Part shown: piece after piece, positions 1 through 8,517 of the stretch
Position numbering within the stretch: position 1 is the stretch's first letter
Layout: every line of letters starts with the position of its first letter
Source: Nocardia aurea
GTDB taxonomy: Bacteria; Actinomycetota; Actinomycetes; Mycobacteriales; Mycobacteriaceae
DNA length: 64,000 nucleotides
Direction of reading: 5' to 3'
Assembly: GCF_003123685.1 (NCBI RefSeq)
Contig: NZ_QCYJ01000084.1
Location: 496,001 to 560,000 of the forward strand
Translations under genes and position numbers: made by a program
The notes under the pieces: generated by a model
Told to the model about the DNA's origin: nothing
What the model saw: only the letters and a program-made list of their open reading frames with translations
Database searches by the model: none

Positions 1-446
1 CGGACCGCGCCGTGGGCGAACTCGACGTGCTGCCGCAGGGGTGGGACACCAGCCGTTCGGTGATCCGCCACGCCGCCGCCGCTATCGACGGGGAAACCGG
101 TTATGTCGCACCGCGAACCGACACCGAGCGCGTACTGGCCTCGATCCTCGAGGAACTGCTCGAAATCGACGAGGTCGGCCGCGAGGACGGTTTCTTCGGC
201 TTGGGCGGTGACAGCGTCATCGCGATCAAGTGGGCGGCTCGCGCGGCCGAGGCGGATCTGCCGCTGAGCCCGCAGATGGTGTTCGAGTACTTCACGATCG
301 CGGATCTGGCCGCGGCCGTGGACGAGGCGATCGCCAACCCGCCCGAGGTGACCGCCGAGGAGCAGCAGACCGCGCCGATGTCGGCCTCGGGTCTGGACGC
401 GAACGCGCTCGCCGCACTCCAGAGTTCGTGGGCCTCGCAGGGCTGA
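1..446 (+). CDS. NRPS C-terminal end (carrier domain), 5'-truncated by the window edge
   Basis: The gene enters from the left and is open from position 3, so only about 148 codons are visible. The first residues (DRAVGELDVLPQ) resemble the end of a condensation-fold domain. A peptidyl carrier domain follows, with the phosphopantetheine serine in FFGLGGDSVIAIKW at about residue 70 of the visible part. After it comes a short polar tail and the stop; there is no thioesterase or epimerisation domain. By position next to the MbtF-like and MbtB-like genes this should be another module of the same nocobactin/mycobactin-type assembly line, perhaps an MbtE-like subunit, but its adenylation domain is outside the window so the substrate cannot be read. 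It converges on the lipoprotein gene, with a strong hairpin between them. The carrier assignment is firm; the subunit identity is inference. Confidence 0.85.
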   Translation, partial: DRAVGELDVLPQGWDTSRSVIRHAAAAIDGETGYVAPRTDTERVLASILEELLEIDEVGREDGFFGLGGDSVIAIKWAARAAEADLPLSPQMVFEYFTIADLAAAVDEAIANPPEVTAEEQQTAPMSASGLDANALAALQSSWASQG

Positions 447-456
447 TCAACGCGCA

Positions 457-513
457 GGAACGACACCGCCCCGGCCACCCGAGCGAATCGGGTGACCGGG
501 GCGGTGGTGTTCC
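457..513. terminator. bidirectional hairpin terminator between convergent genes
   Basis: A long inverted repeat fills the gap between the NRPS stop (446) and the lipoprotein stop (517). Arms 457-474 and 496-513 pair over 5 plus 11 bp with one small internal bulge. A second perfect 6-bp stem (477-482 with 488-493) caps it with a 5-nt loop. It can serve both converging genes. There is no T-run, as is common in high-GC actinobacteria. Confidence 0.75.
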
Positions 514-516
514 GGA

Positions 517-1494
517 CTACTTGGAGATGTTGACCAGCGCGGGGGTCAGCTTGTCCAGGATGTACGGGATCGACTGCACGGTCGGCTGATTGACCGCCGT
601 GATCTCCTGGGTGCTCAGGAAGACGACCCCGCCCTTGCGGACCGAGGGCAGGTCCGCGTAGCCGGGCAGTTCGCGGTATTTGCTCTCCATACCCGGGGTG
701 TATCCGGCCAGCAGCAGATCCGAGGTCAGTTCGTCGAGACGTTCCGGCGAGAGCGAGACCCGGCCCTGGCTGGACGGCATAGCGATGAGATTCTGCGGGA
801 TTCCGAGGCCGAGCTGTCCGAAAACCTTGCCGGAACCGTCGTTCGGGTCGGTCAGCACCATGAGCTGGCTCGGGCCGCCGAGCCAGGTGCTGGCGAAGGT
901 CTTACCCTTCAGTCCCGGATTGGCCTGGGTGATGGCAGTGATCTTGGAGTCGACGCCCGCGATCAGGGCGGTGGCGGCGTCCTCCTTGTGGAGAACCTTG
1001 CCGAGCGTGGTCACCAGTTCCTGCCAGGGAGAGACGATCTCCTTGCTCAGACCGGGCAGGGTCGGCGCGATCTTGGAGAACGCGTCGTAGCGGGGCTGAT
1101 CGGCGATGAAGGTGTCGGCCAGGATCAGATCCGGCTCCAGCGCGGCGACCTGTTCGGGGATATCGCCGGTGGCCTCGATCTGTTTCGCCGACGACGCGAT
1201 CGGACCCTGCCACGGCGGTGTGCTCTTGGACAGCACCGCGACGTTGTCGAGATATCCGACCGGGGTCACCCCGAGTGCCAACGCGGTGTCCAGCCACTGA
1301 TTGCCGAGGACGACGATCCGCTCCGGGGTCCCGTCGATCGTGGTCTCGCCACGGGCGTGCTGGATCGTGAGGGAGTCGCCGCCGCCCGCGGAGTCCTCGT
1401 CGGATCCGCATGCCGCCAGGCCGAATGCCATGGCACCCGCGAGTACAGCGCCCGCCGCGCGGGCCCAGATGCTGTATGTTCGCCCGGATTTCAT
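517..1494 (-). CDS. iron-siderophore ABC transporter substrate-binding lipoprotein
   Basis: A 325-residue FecB/FepB-type (class III) binding protein that should capture ferric siderophore at the cell surface for an ABC importer. The N-terminus is a lipoprotein signal: basic MKSGRTYSIWARAAG, a hydrophobic stretch, then lipobox FGLAAC with the lipidated Cys. The body has the family pattern: TIDGTPERIVVLGNQW near the start, ALEPDLILAD in the first lobe, and a second lobe ending LDKLTPALV. The ATG at 1494 is chosen because GGAGG (1502-1506) lies 7 nt upstream and the lipobox then sits at normal distance; an upstream extension to 1740 lacks signal character. It is divergent from the NRPS operon, and both share a 230-bp region with two iron boxes, so iron repression of uptake and synthesis together is likely. 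Ligand specificity (nocobactin-type) is inferred from context. Confidence 0.88.
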   Translation of the reverse strand: MKSGRTYSIWARAAGAVLAGAMAFGLAACGSDEDSAGGGDSLTIQHARGETTIDGTPERIVVLGNQWLDTALALGVTPVGYLDNVAVLSKSTPPWQGPIASSAKQIEATGDIPEQVAALEPDLILADTFIADQPRYDAFSKIAPTLPGLSKEIVSPWQELVTTLGKVLHKEDAATALIAGVDSKITAITQANPGLKGKTFASTWLGGPSQLMVLTDPNDGSGKVFGQLGLGIPQNLIAMPSSQGRVSLSPERLDELTSDLLLAGYTPGMESKYRELPGYADLPSVRKGGVVFLSTQEITAVNQPTVQSIPYILDKLTPALVNISK

Positions 1495-1621
1495 TGTTGA
1501 ACCTCCATCGTCGGGTTGAGTCCTGACCCGGTTTGCCGAGTCGTCCCATGCGGTAGACGACCTACCTGCGCTTCCGCGCGGCATCGCCGTGTCGGTTGCG
1601 CGGGGCTCATCGATCATCGCA

Positions 1622-1640
1622 TTAGGGTAGCCAAACCACA
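1622..1640. promoter_or_regulatory. IdeR/DtxR-type iron box, lipoprotein-proximal
   Basis: TTAGGGTAGCCAAACCACA matches the IdeR consensus TTAGGTTAGGCTAACCTAA at 14 of 19 positions. It lies in the divergent region between the binding lipoprotein and the NRPS operon, closer to the lipoprotein. Function is inferred from the match and the siderophore context. Confidence 0.7.
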
Positions 1641-1681
1641 TGTGTATATCTCCGCGTCGGTGTCGGCTACCATCACATGAG

Positions 1682-1700
1682 TTAGGCAAGCCTACCTTTT
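1682..1700. promoter_or_regulatory. IdeR/DtxR-type iron box, NRPS-proximal
   Basis: TTAGGCAAGCCTACCTTTT contains the inverted repeat TAGGC-AA-GCCTA and starts with the conserved TTAGG. The overall match to the IdeR consensus is about 12 of 19. It ends 26 bp before the ATG of the NRPS at 1727, so a bound repressor would cover the promoter or start of transcription. Confidence 0.65.
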
Positions 1701-1726
1701 GGTGGCGGCGATTCAGGAGAGCGGTA

Positions 1727-4700
1727 ATGAGTGAGGCCATGGCGGAGATCGAGGACGTACTGGCACTCAGCCCCCTCCAGGAGGGTCTCTTCTCGCTGTC
1801 CCAGCTGACCGGCGACGGTCAGGACGTCTACACGATTCCGTTCGTGATCGATATCGACGGCCCGCTCGACGCGGAACTGCTGCGCGGTTGCCTCGAGACG
1901 CTGCTGCGCCGCCACCCCAATCTGCGCGCGGTGTTCTGGGATCGCGACGTGCCCAAACCGGTTCAGATCGTGCCGCGCCGGGTCGAACTACCGTGGACCG
2001 TGCGCGCCGCCGTGCCCGCCGAGTTGGACGCGGTCGAGGCCGAGGAACTGAGCCGTCCGTTCGACCTCGCCAGGGGACCGTCGCTGCGGGCCACGCTGGT
2101 GACGCTGCCGCCCGCCGAGGACGGCACCGCGCGATGGCGGCTGATCATGACGATCCACCACATCCTGATGGACGGCTGGTCGCTCGGCGTGATGTTCGGC
2201 GAACTGCGCGCGCTGTACCAGGCGGGCGGCGCGGCGGACGCGCTGGCGCCGGTGCGGCCGTACCGCGACTACATCGGCTGGCTCGGCGCCAAGGACATGT
2301 CGGCGGCACAGCGCTGGTGGGCCGAGCAATTGGGCGATCTGAGCGGACCGTTGATGATCGCCGACGGCGGCGCCAGCATGGGAATCGCCATGGGCGCGTC
2401 GACCGAGATCGCCGAGGTCACCCGATTCGCCCTGTCCACGGGGGAAACCGCCCGCCTGCGCGGCTGGGCGCGACAGCACGGACTGACGCTGAATTCGACG
2501 GTGCAGTTCGCCTGGACGATTCTGCTGTCGCGGCTCACCGACCGCAGCGACGTCGTGTACGGCACCATCGTCACCGGTCGCCCCGAGCAGATCTCGGGCG
2601 TCGAGCGGATGATCGGGCTGTTCCTGAACACCATCCCCGTGGTGTTCAGAGTCGATCCGTCCGCTTCGGTGGCCGCCGAAGCCGCTCGGCTACAGCGCGA
2701 ATCGGCCGCCATGCGCGACGTCGGATATCTGAGCCTGTCCTCGGTGCAGCGCGCGGCGGGATACAGCTCGCTGTTCGACACCATGTTCGTCTTCCAGAAC
2801 GCGCCCATGGACGACGCGATCGGGGCGAATACCGTCGCCGGGGTCACCTTCCGGCCCATGATGGCCAAGAATCTGACCCACTATCCGCTCACCGTCGTCG
2901 CGCACGTGCACGAGGACGAACTGGCGGTCGTGGTCGAGGCGATGCGGGAATCGGTGCCCTACCTGCCCGACGACATCGGCGCGGCGATGCTCGCGGTGTT
3001 GCGTCGTCTGCCCGACTCGGGCGAACTGCCCACCGACGATCTCGACGTGCTGCCGGATGCCGCGCGCGCCGAATCCCGTCTGTTCGATACCACCGCCGAG
3101 GTGCCGAGGGATCATGACGCGACGATCTTCGAGTTGTTCGAACGCCAAGTCGCCGCGACGCCCGACGCCGTCGCCCTCACCACCGACACCGCGCGCCTGA
3201 CCTACCGTGAACTGTCCGAGCGGGCACGGGAACTCGCCGGTGCGCTGCTCGCGCGCGGTATCGAACCCGAAGACGTCGTCGCGATCTCGCTGCCACGCGA
3301 CGAGCGCGCGATCGTCGCCGTCCTGGCCGTCCTCGCGGCGGGGGCCGCCTACGTACCGGTGGACACCGCGCTGCCCGCCGCCCGCGTCGAATCCATCCTG
3401 CGACAGGCGCGGCCGAAACTGGTGCTGGTCCGCGACGGATACGGCGCGGAACTCGACCCGGCCCTCGTAGTCGACCTCGACGATCTCGCCCCGTCCGGGC
3501 AACGGACCGAATTGCCCGTGCTCGCGCGGCATCCGGCGCACAGCGCCTACATCATCTTCACCTCGGGATCGACCGGCGAACCCAAGGGTGTGGTGAACTC
3601 GCACGCCGCCGTCGTGGCCTATGCCGCCGATCACCGGGAACGGGTGTACCGGCCCGCGCGAGCCAGGCTGGGCCGACCGCTGCGGATCGCGCACGCCTGG
3701 TCGCTGAGTTTCGACGCGTCCTGGCAGCCGATGGTCGGCCTGCTCGACGGCCACGCCATCCACCTGTTCGACGACGCCGCCATGCGGGACGCGCGTCGCC
3801 TGGTCGACGGGATGGCCGAGCACGGGATCGACATGATCGACACGACGCCGTCGATGTTCCGGCAACTGGCCGCCGCGGGCTTGCTCGACGGTCCGCCCGC
3901 CGTGCTCGCTCTCGGCGGCGAGGCCATCGACACCCAGCTGTGGAGTCGGCTGCGCGCGCTGCCGGATGTCGCCGTGCACAACTGCTACGGCCCGACCGAG
4001 ACGACCGTCGAAGCGGTCGTCGCCGACGTCACCGCGCCGGGGGCGACCGGCCTCGAGGTGCCGACGATCGGCAGGCCCACCGCGGGAACGTCGGCGTACG
4101 TGCTGGATTCGCGGCTGCGCCCGTCGCCGGTCGGCGTGGTCGGGGAGTTGTATCTCGCCGGACCGCAACTTGCGCGCGGCTACGTCGGACGCCCGGCGGG
4201 TACCGCGGGCCGGTTCGTGGCCGACCCGTTCGCGGGCGGACGGCGCATGTACCGCACCGGCGATCTGGTGCGCCGACTACCCGGCGGCAATATCGCCTAC
4301 CTCGGCCGCGCCGACGATCAGGTGAAGATCCGCGGCTACCGCATCGAGATCGGAGAGGTCGAGACGGCCCTGCGGACGCTGCCCGCGATCGCGGGCGCGG
4401 CGGCGACCGTGGTGCGGCGCGGCGACGCGGTGACCCTCGTCGGATTCGTGGTGTGCTCGCCCGGACGCGCCGCCGATCCGGTGGCCGTGCGTTCGGCGCT
4501 GGCCGATCGGCTGCCCGCCTACATGATTCCCGCGCGACTGGTGGTCCTGGAACGGCTCCCGGTGAACGCCAACGGCAAACTCGATGTGCGCGAACTCGCC
4601 GTGCTCGCCGAACGCTCGCTCGCCGGTGACGGTTCGGGTTCGGCCGCGGAACCCGAGACCGAGACCGAGATCGCCCTGACCGCGGTGCTCACCGAGGTCT

Positions 4701-6292
4701 TCGACGGACGCACCCCCGGCGTCGAGGACGATTTCTTCGCGCTCGGCATGGACAGCATCGTGGCGATCTCGCTGGTCAACAAGGCACGGCGGCACGGCAT
4801 CGCGATCGACGTGCGCATGGTCCTCGCCGCGCCGACCATCCGTGATCTGGCCGCCGCCGTCGACAGCCGGGTGAGCGCGCTCGCGGCGCGGGTCGCGAGC
4901 GCCGAGGACTACGGTCCGGTCCCGCCGCTGCCGATCGTCTCCTGGATGCGTCGCCAGCCGCACTTCCGCAGGCTGGCCCAGCATCTGTTGCTCACCCTGC
5001 CCGAGGCGATGTCGGCGGCCGATCTCGAAGCCGTGTTGCAGGCCGTGCTCGACGGGCACGACACCCTGCGCTCCCGGCTCGACGACACCGACGACGGTCC
5101 GCGCCTCGTCACCCGCGAACCTGGCGCGGTTTCGGCCGCCGATATCCTCACCCGCGTCGAATTCGACCGTCCCGCAGACAGTTTCGCCGAGGTGCTGGCC
5201 TCGGCGGGGCGGTCCGCGCTGGACGGGCTCGACCCCGCCGCCGCGGCGATGGTGCGGGCGGTGTGGTTCCGGGGCGCGCCCGGCGGCGACATCCTGCTGC
5301 TGGTGATCCACCACCTCGCGGTGGATGTGGTGTCCTGGGGCATCCTCACGGCCGATCTGGCCGCGGCGTGGGAGCAGGTCGTGGCGGGCGCGGTCCCCAA
5401 GGCCATGGCCGAACCGACGTCCTACCGGCAGTGGTGTCAGCTGATGTGGGACCGGGCCGGACAGCCCGAGGTGCTCGCCCAGCGCGACTACTGGGTCGAG
5501 CAGGTCGACGGCCCCGATCCCGCGGTCGGACAGCGCGTTCCCGAGCGGACCGACACCTGGTCCTCGTTGCGACTCACCCCGACCGAGATCCCCTCGGCGA
5601 CCACCGCGCGGATCATCAAGGCGCTGACCAGGGCCGACGGCGTGCGGGAATTCCTGCTAGCGGCGTTGACGATGACACTGGTCTCGTGGCGTCGCGAACG
5701 CGGCCAGATCCACGACGGCGGTGCGCTGATCGGGTTGGAGAGCCACGGCAGGGCCGACGCCGTCGTCGGCGCCGACACCTCGGGCACCGTCGGCTGGTTC
5801 TCGGCCACCTATCCGGTCCGGCTCGGCGTGGGGGCGGCGGCCGTCGATGTGGACCGGACCGAGGCCGATCCGGCGCTGGCCCGCACGCTGCTGGATTCCG
5901 TTGTCGCCCATCTCTCCTCGGTGCCCGAACAGGGCCTCGACTACGGGTTGTTGCACTCGGTGCTCGGCGTTCCCGAACTGACCGGGACCAAGGAACCTCA
6001 GGTCGAATTCAACTATCTCGGCCGGGTCGATCTCGGCGGCGGTGCCGACCGGACCTGGTCGATGATCACCGATCCGGCACTCACGCAGGCGATGCCGATC
6101 GCACCGGAACCCGATCTGCCGCTGCGTTATTCGCTCGGCCTGATCGCCGCCGTGCACGCCGCCGAGGACGGTCCGAGGTTGATGGTCACCTGGCGCTGGA
6201 GCACCGAATTGTTCACCGAGCACGATATCGACCGCGTGGCCGCGCTCTGGAATCGGAGCGTGGCGGCCCTGGCGGAGGCGCTCGAATACTGA
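1727..6292 (+). CDS. NRPS, C-A-PCP-E, MbtF/NbtF-like terminal module
   Basis: A 1,521-residue non-ribosomal peptide synthetase subunit. Order: condensation domain (residues ~5-430; catalytic HHILMDG at ~143), adenylation domain (~450-960; [11 protein letters not shown] ~610, YGPTET ~754, [28 protein letters not shown]), carrier domain (serine in [10 protein letters not shown] ~1007), and an epimerisation/condensation-type domain (~1060-1515; [13 protein letters not shown] ~1194, FNYLGR ~1427). This architecture matches MbtF, which adds the last N6-hydroxylysine and is thought to release it as a cyclic lactam. The ATG at 1727 is chosen for AGGAGA 7-8 nt upstream and because the condensation domain starts at once ([10 protein letters not shown]); a longer frame to 1640 would run through an iron box. 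First gene of the operon. Lysine-type substrate is inferred, not read from a specificity code. Confidence 0.9.
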   Translation: MSEAMAEIEDVLALSPLQEGLFSLSQLTGDGQDVYTIPFVIDIDGPLDAELLRGCLETLLRRHPNLRAVFWDRDVPKPVQIVPRRVELPWTVRAAVPAELDAVEAEELSRPFDLARGPSLRATLVTLPPAEDGTARWRLIMTIHHILMDGWSLGVMFGELRALYQAGGAADALAPVRPYRDYIGWLGAKDMSAAQRWWAEQLGDLSGPLMIADGGASMGIAMGASTEIAEVTRFALSTGETARLRGWARQHGLTLNSTVQFAWTILLSRLTDRSDVVYGTIVTGRPEQISGVERMIGLFLNTIPVVFRVDPSASVAAEAARLQRESAAMRDVGYLSLSSVQRAAGYSSLFDTMFVFQNAPMDDAIGANTVAGVTFRPMMAKNLTHYPLTVVAHVHEDELAVVVEAMRESVPYLPDDIGAAMLAVLRRLPDSGELPTDDLDVLPDAARAESRLFDTTAEVPRDHDATIFELFERQVAATPDAVALTTDTARLTYRELSERARELAGALLARGIEPEDVVAISLPRDERAIVAVLAVLAAGAAYVPVDTALPAARVESILRQARPKLVLVRDGYGAELDPALVVDLDDLAPSGQRTELPVLARHPAHSAYIIFTSGSTGEPKGVVNSHAAVVAYAADHRERVYRPARARLGRPLRIAHAWSLSFDASWQPMVGLLDGHAIHLFDDAAMRDARRLVDGMAEHGIDMIDTTPSMFRQLAAAGLLDGPPAVLALGGEAIDTQLWSRLRALPDVAVHNCYGPTETTVEAVVADVTAPGATGLEVPTIGRPTAGTSAYVLDSRLRPSPVGVVGELYLAGPQLARGYVGRPAGTAGRFVADPFAGGRRMYRTGDLVRRLPGGNIAYLGRADDQVKIRGYRIEIGEVETALRTLPAIAGAAATVVRRGDAVTLVGFVVCSPGRAADPVAVRSALADRLPAYMIPARLVVLERLPVNANGKLDVRELAVLAERSLAGDGSGSAAEPETETEIALTAVLTEVFDGRTPGVEDDFFALGMDSIVAISLVNKARRHGIAIDVRMVLAAPTIRDLAAAVDSRVSALAARVASAEDYGPVPPLPIVSWMRRQPHFRRLAQHLLLTLPEAMSAADLEAVLQAVLDGHDTLRSRLDDTDDGPRLVTREPGAVSAADILTRVEFDRPADSFAEVLASAGRSALDGLDPAAAAMVRAVWFRGAPGGDILLLVIHHLAVDVVSWGILTADLAAAWEQVVAGAVPKAMAEPTSYRQWCQLMWDRAGQPEVLAQRDYWVEQVDGPDPAVGQRVPERTDTWSSLRLTPTEIPSATTARIIKALTRADGVREFLLAALTMTLVSWRRERGQIHDGGALIGLESHGRADAVVGADTSGTVGWFSATYPVRLGVGAAAVDVDRTEADPALARTLLDSVVAHLSSVPEQGLDYGLLHSVLGVPELTGTKEPQVEFNYLGRVDLGGGADRTWSMITDPALTQAMPIAPEPDLPLRYSLGLIAAVHAAEDGPRLMVTWRWSTELFTEHDIDRVAALWNRSVAALAEALEY

Positions 6293-6294
6293 AG

Positions 6295-6313
6295 TTAGGT
6301 TATGATACCCTTA
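6295..6313. promoter_or_regulatory. IdeR/DtxR-type iron box before the thioesterase
   Basis: TTAGGTTATGATACCCTTA matches the IdeR consensus at 15 of 19 positions, the best box in the window. It begins 3 bp after the NRPS stop and lies about 95 bp before the thioesterase start, so the genes from 6407 on may have their own iron-regulated promoter inside the operon. Confidence 0.72.
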
Positions 6314-6406
6314 CCCAACGCAGGGGCCGGGATCTGCTGCGGTGAAACATGTATCGAACGGTTCGCGGATTTGCTTCCGCTGTGGTTGTCGGCGGGAGTT
6401 TCGAAA

Positions 6407-7177
6407 GTGGGTAGCGCTATGCAGCACAAACCGGGATGGATCAGGAAGTTCCACAAGCCGGATTCGCCCGAGCGGCTGCCGCTGTTGATCTTCCCGCACG
6501 CGGGCGCGTCGGCGTCGGCGTATCGGACGATCTCCAAAGCGTTCAGTGCGCACTTCGACGTCATCATCTTCCAATATCCCGGACGTCAGGATCGCGCGAG
6601 CGAACCCGCGTTGACCTCGCTGCCGGATATCGCCGCTGGCGCTTTCGCGGAATTCCGGCTCTCCCCGTACAACCGCGACGTACCGATCATCGCGTTCGGA
6701 CACAGCATGGGTGCGCTGGTGTCCTTCGAATTCGTCCGACTCGCGCTCGCCGCCGGTGTGGATGTACGGCAGCTGACGATCTCGGCGGCGGTGGCGCCCT
6801 CTCGCGCCGAATATCGCAAGCCGACACCGGAAGACGACGACGAACTGCTCGACCATCTCGCCATGCTGGAAGGCATCAGCTCCGATGTCCTGGCCAGCCG
6901 CGAGATCATGCGTCTTTCCCTGCCCGCAATCAAGGCCGATCACCGCGCGTCGGAGTCCTACCGGTGCCCCGAGACGGTGCGCGTCGGCACCAGGATCCAC
7001 GCCATCGGCGGTGATCGGGACCCCATCGTGTCGATGGCCGACCTGCACGGCTGGCACCGCCATGGCGACGATGTCGAGATCACGATGTTCGACGGCGGCC
7101 ATTTCTATCTGAACAACCACGTCGACGCCATCACGGAGTTGCTCGCCGAACAGGCGCGCCCCGGATCGCCGGTATGA
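6407..7177 (+). CDS. type II thioesterase (alpha/beta hydrolase) of the siderophore locus
   Basis: A 256-residue stand-alone thioesterase of the kind that clears or hydrolyses acyl chains on NRPS/PKS carrier domains. Early LLIFPHAGASASAYR gives the oxyanion region, FQYPGRQDR is a type II thioesterase signature, GHSMGAL holds the nucleophile Ser, GDRDPIV the Asp, and GGHFYL the His, so the catalytic triad is intact. The GTG at 6407 is preferred because GGGAG (6394-6398) lies 8 nt upstream; ATG 6419 is the alternative but has no nearby ribosome site. It follows an iron box and couples to the ketosynthase gene. In mycobactin systems the MbtB subunit carries a C-terminal thioesterase; the MbtB-like protein here lacks one, so this protein may do that job in trans (inference). 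Confidence 0.88.
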   Translation: MGSAMQHKPGWIRKFHKPDSPERLPLLIFPHAGASASAYRTISKAFSAHFDVIIFQYPGRQDRASEPALTSLPDIAAGAFAEFRLSPYNRDVPIIAFGHSMGALVSFEFVRLALAAGVDVRQLTISAAVAPSRAEYRKPTPEDDDELLDHLAMLEGISSDVLASREIMRLSLPAIKADHRASESYRCPETVRVGTRIHAIGGDRDPIVSMADLHGWHRHGDDVEITMFDGGHFYLNNHVDAITELLAEQARPGSPV

Positions 7178-7194
7178 ACTCGAGAGGATCAGCG

Positions 7195-8517
7195 GTGACA
7201 GCAGCAACGGCGTCCGATGTCGATCACATCGTCATTTCCGGTATGGCCATCGAGGCGCCCGGCGGAGTGGACAGCCCGGGAGCGTACTGGTCCGCGCTGG
7301 AGGCGTCGAAGGAATTGATCGGGCCGTTCCCGCGTGATCGCGGTTGGGCGGTCGACGACCTGCTGTCGGTCTCGGATCTGGAAGGCTGGAGTCACGTCAG
7401 CGACGCGGGCGGATTCCTCGCCGACGCCGCCGAATTCGATCCGTCCTTCTTCGGCATCAGCCAGCGCGAGGCGCTCGCGACCGATCCGCAACAGCGGGTG
7501 GCGTTGCGCGTCGCCTGGCGCGCACTCGAGAATGCGGGAATCAATCCCGGTGCGCTCGCGGGTGAGGACGCGGGCTGTTTCATCGGCTGCTCGCCGATGG
7601 AGTACGGCCCGTACGGCGCGGAATTGAACGAATACAACGGTCTTCGGATCATCGGCCACGGATTGCTCAGCGTCGCGGGCCGGGTGTCGCACTGTCTCGG
7701 GCTGACGGGTCCGTCGATGACCGTCGACGCGGCCTGCGCCTCGTCCCTGACCGCCGTCCACCTCGCCGCCGCCGCCGTGCGCGACGGCGATTGCGAATGG
7801 GCGCTGGCCGGTGCGGTCTGCGTCATGGGCTCGCCGATCGCCTTTTACGAATTCGCCAAGCACAACGCGCTGTCGACCGACGGTCACTGCCGGTCCTATT
7901 CCGACGACGCCACCGGAACCCTGTGGGGCGAAGGCGCGGGCATCGTCATCGTCGAACGCGAATCACGGGCGAAACGACTCGGTCACCGGGTTTTCGGCCG
8001 TGTCCTCGGTTCCCATCACAATCACAACGGCAAGGGCAAGCCGATCCTGGTGCCGCGCACCGACGCCCAGGAACGGCTGATCCGCAAGACCATCGACAGA
8101 GCGGGTATCGATCCGGCGCTCGTCGGCATGATCGAGGGCCACGGTACCGCCACCCGCGCGGGCGACCCGGTCGAATTGGCCGCACTCCAGAACACCTATG
8201 GCGCAGCGGGTTCGGAACCGCTGCTCGGTTCGGTGAAATCGAACGCCGGTCACGCGCAGGCGTCCGCGGGCATGCTCGGTCTGGTCAAACTCCTGCTCGC
8301 GGGCAGGCACGGCATGATTCCGCCGACCCTGTTCTCCGACAATCCCACCACCCGAGTGGATTGGGACCGGTCGAGTCTGCGGCTGGCCACGAAACTTCAG
8401 CCATGGGAACCGACGAACGGCGTGCGCTACGGCGCGGTGTCCTCGTTCGGCGCCGGGGGATCCAACGCGCACGCCATCATCGCGATGCCCGTTTGTGAGG
8501 AGAACGACGATTTCTAG
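7195..8517 (+). CDS. beta-ketoacyl synthase, MbtC/NbtB-like stand-alone KS
   Basis: A 440-residue ketosynthase that should perform the single decarboxylative condensation of the siderophore's polyketide step together with the following AT-KR-ACP protein. All three catalytic residues are present: Cys in VDAACASSLTAVHLA, His in EGHGTATRAGDPVEL, and His in KSNAGHAQASAGM. The C-terminus has the usual FGAGGSNAHAI. GTG 7195 is chosen because AGAGGA lies 6-7 nt upstream; an in-frame ATG at 7174 overlaps the thioesterase stop (ATGA) but has a poor ribosome site. Its last 23 bp overlap the PKS reading frame, so the two are translationally coupled. A KS split from its AT/KR/ACP partner is the MbtC/MbtD arrangement. 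Confidence 0.9.
   Translation: MTAATASDVDHIVISGMAIEAPGGVDSPGAYWSALEASKELIGPFPRDRGWAVDDLLSVSDLEGWSHVSDAGGFLADAAEFDPSFFGISQREALATDPQQRVALRVAWRALENAGINPGALAGEDAGCFIGCSPMEYGPYGAELNEYNGLRIIGHGLLSVAGRVSHCLGLTGPSMTVDAACASSLTAVHLAAAAVRDGDCEWALAGAVCVMGSPIAFYEFAKHNALSTDGHCRSYSDDATGTLWGEGAGIVIVERESRAKRLGHRVFGRVLGSHHNHNGKGKPILVPRTDAQERLIRKTIDRAGIDPALVGMIEGHGTATRAGDPVELAALQNTYGAAGSEPLLGSVKSNAGHAQASAGMLGLVKLLLAGRHGMIPPTLFSDNPTTRVDWDRSSLRLATKLQPWEPTNGVRYGAVSSFGAGGSNAHAIIAMPVCEENDDF

Noticed and set aside
1640..1726. N-terminal extension of the first NRPS to 1640
   Set aside because: It would place an iron box inside the coding region and adds non-homologous residues; ATG 1727 has a good ribosome site and starts at the condensation domain.
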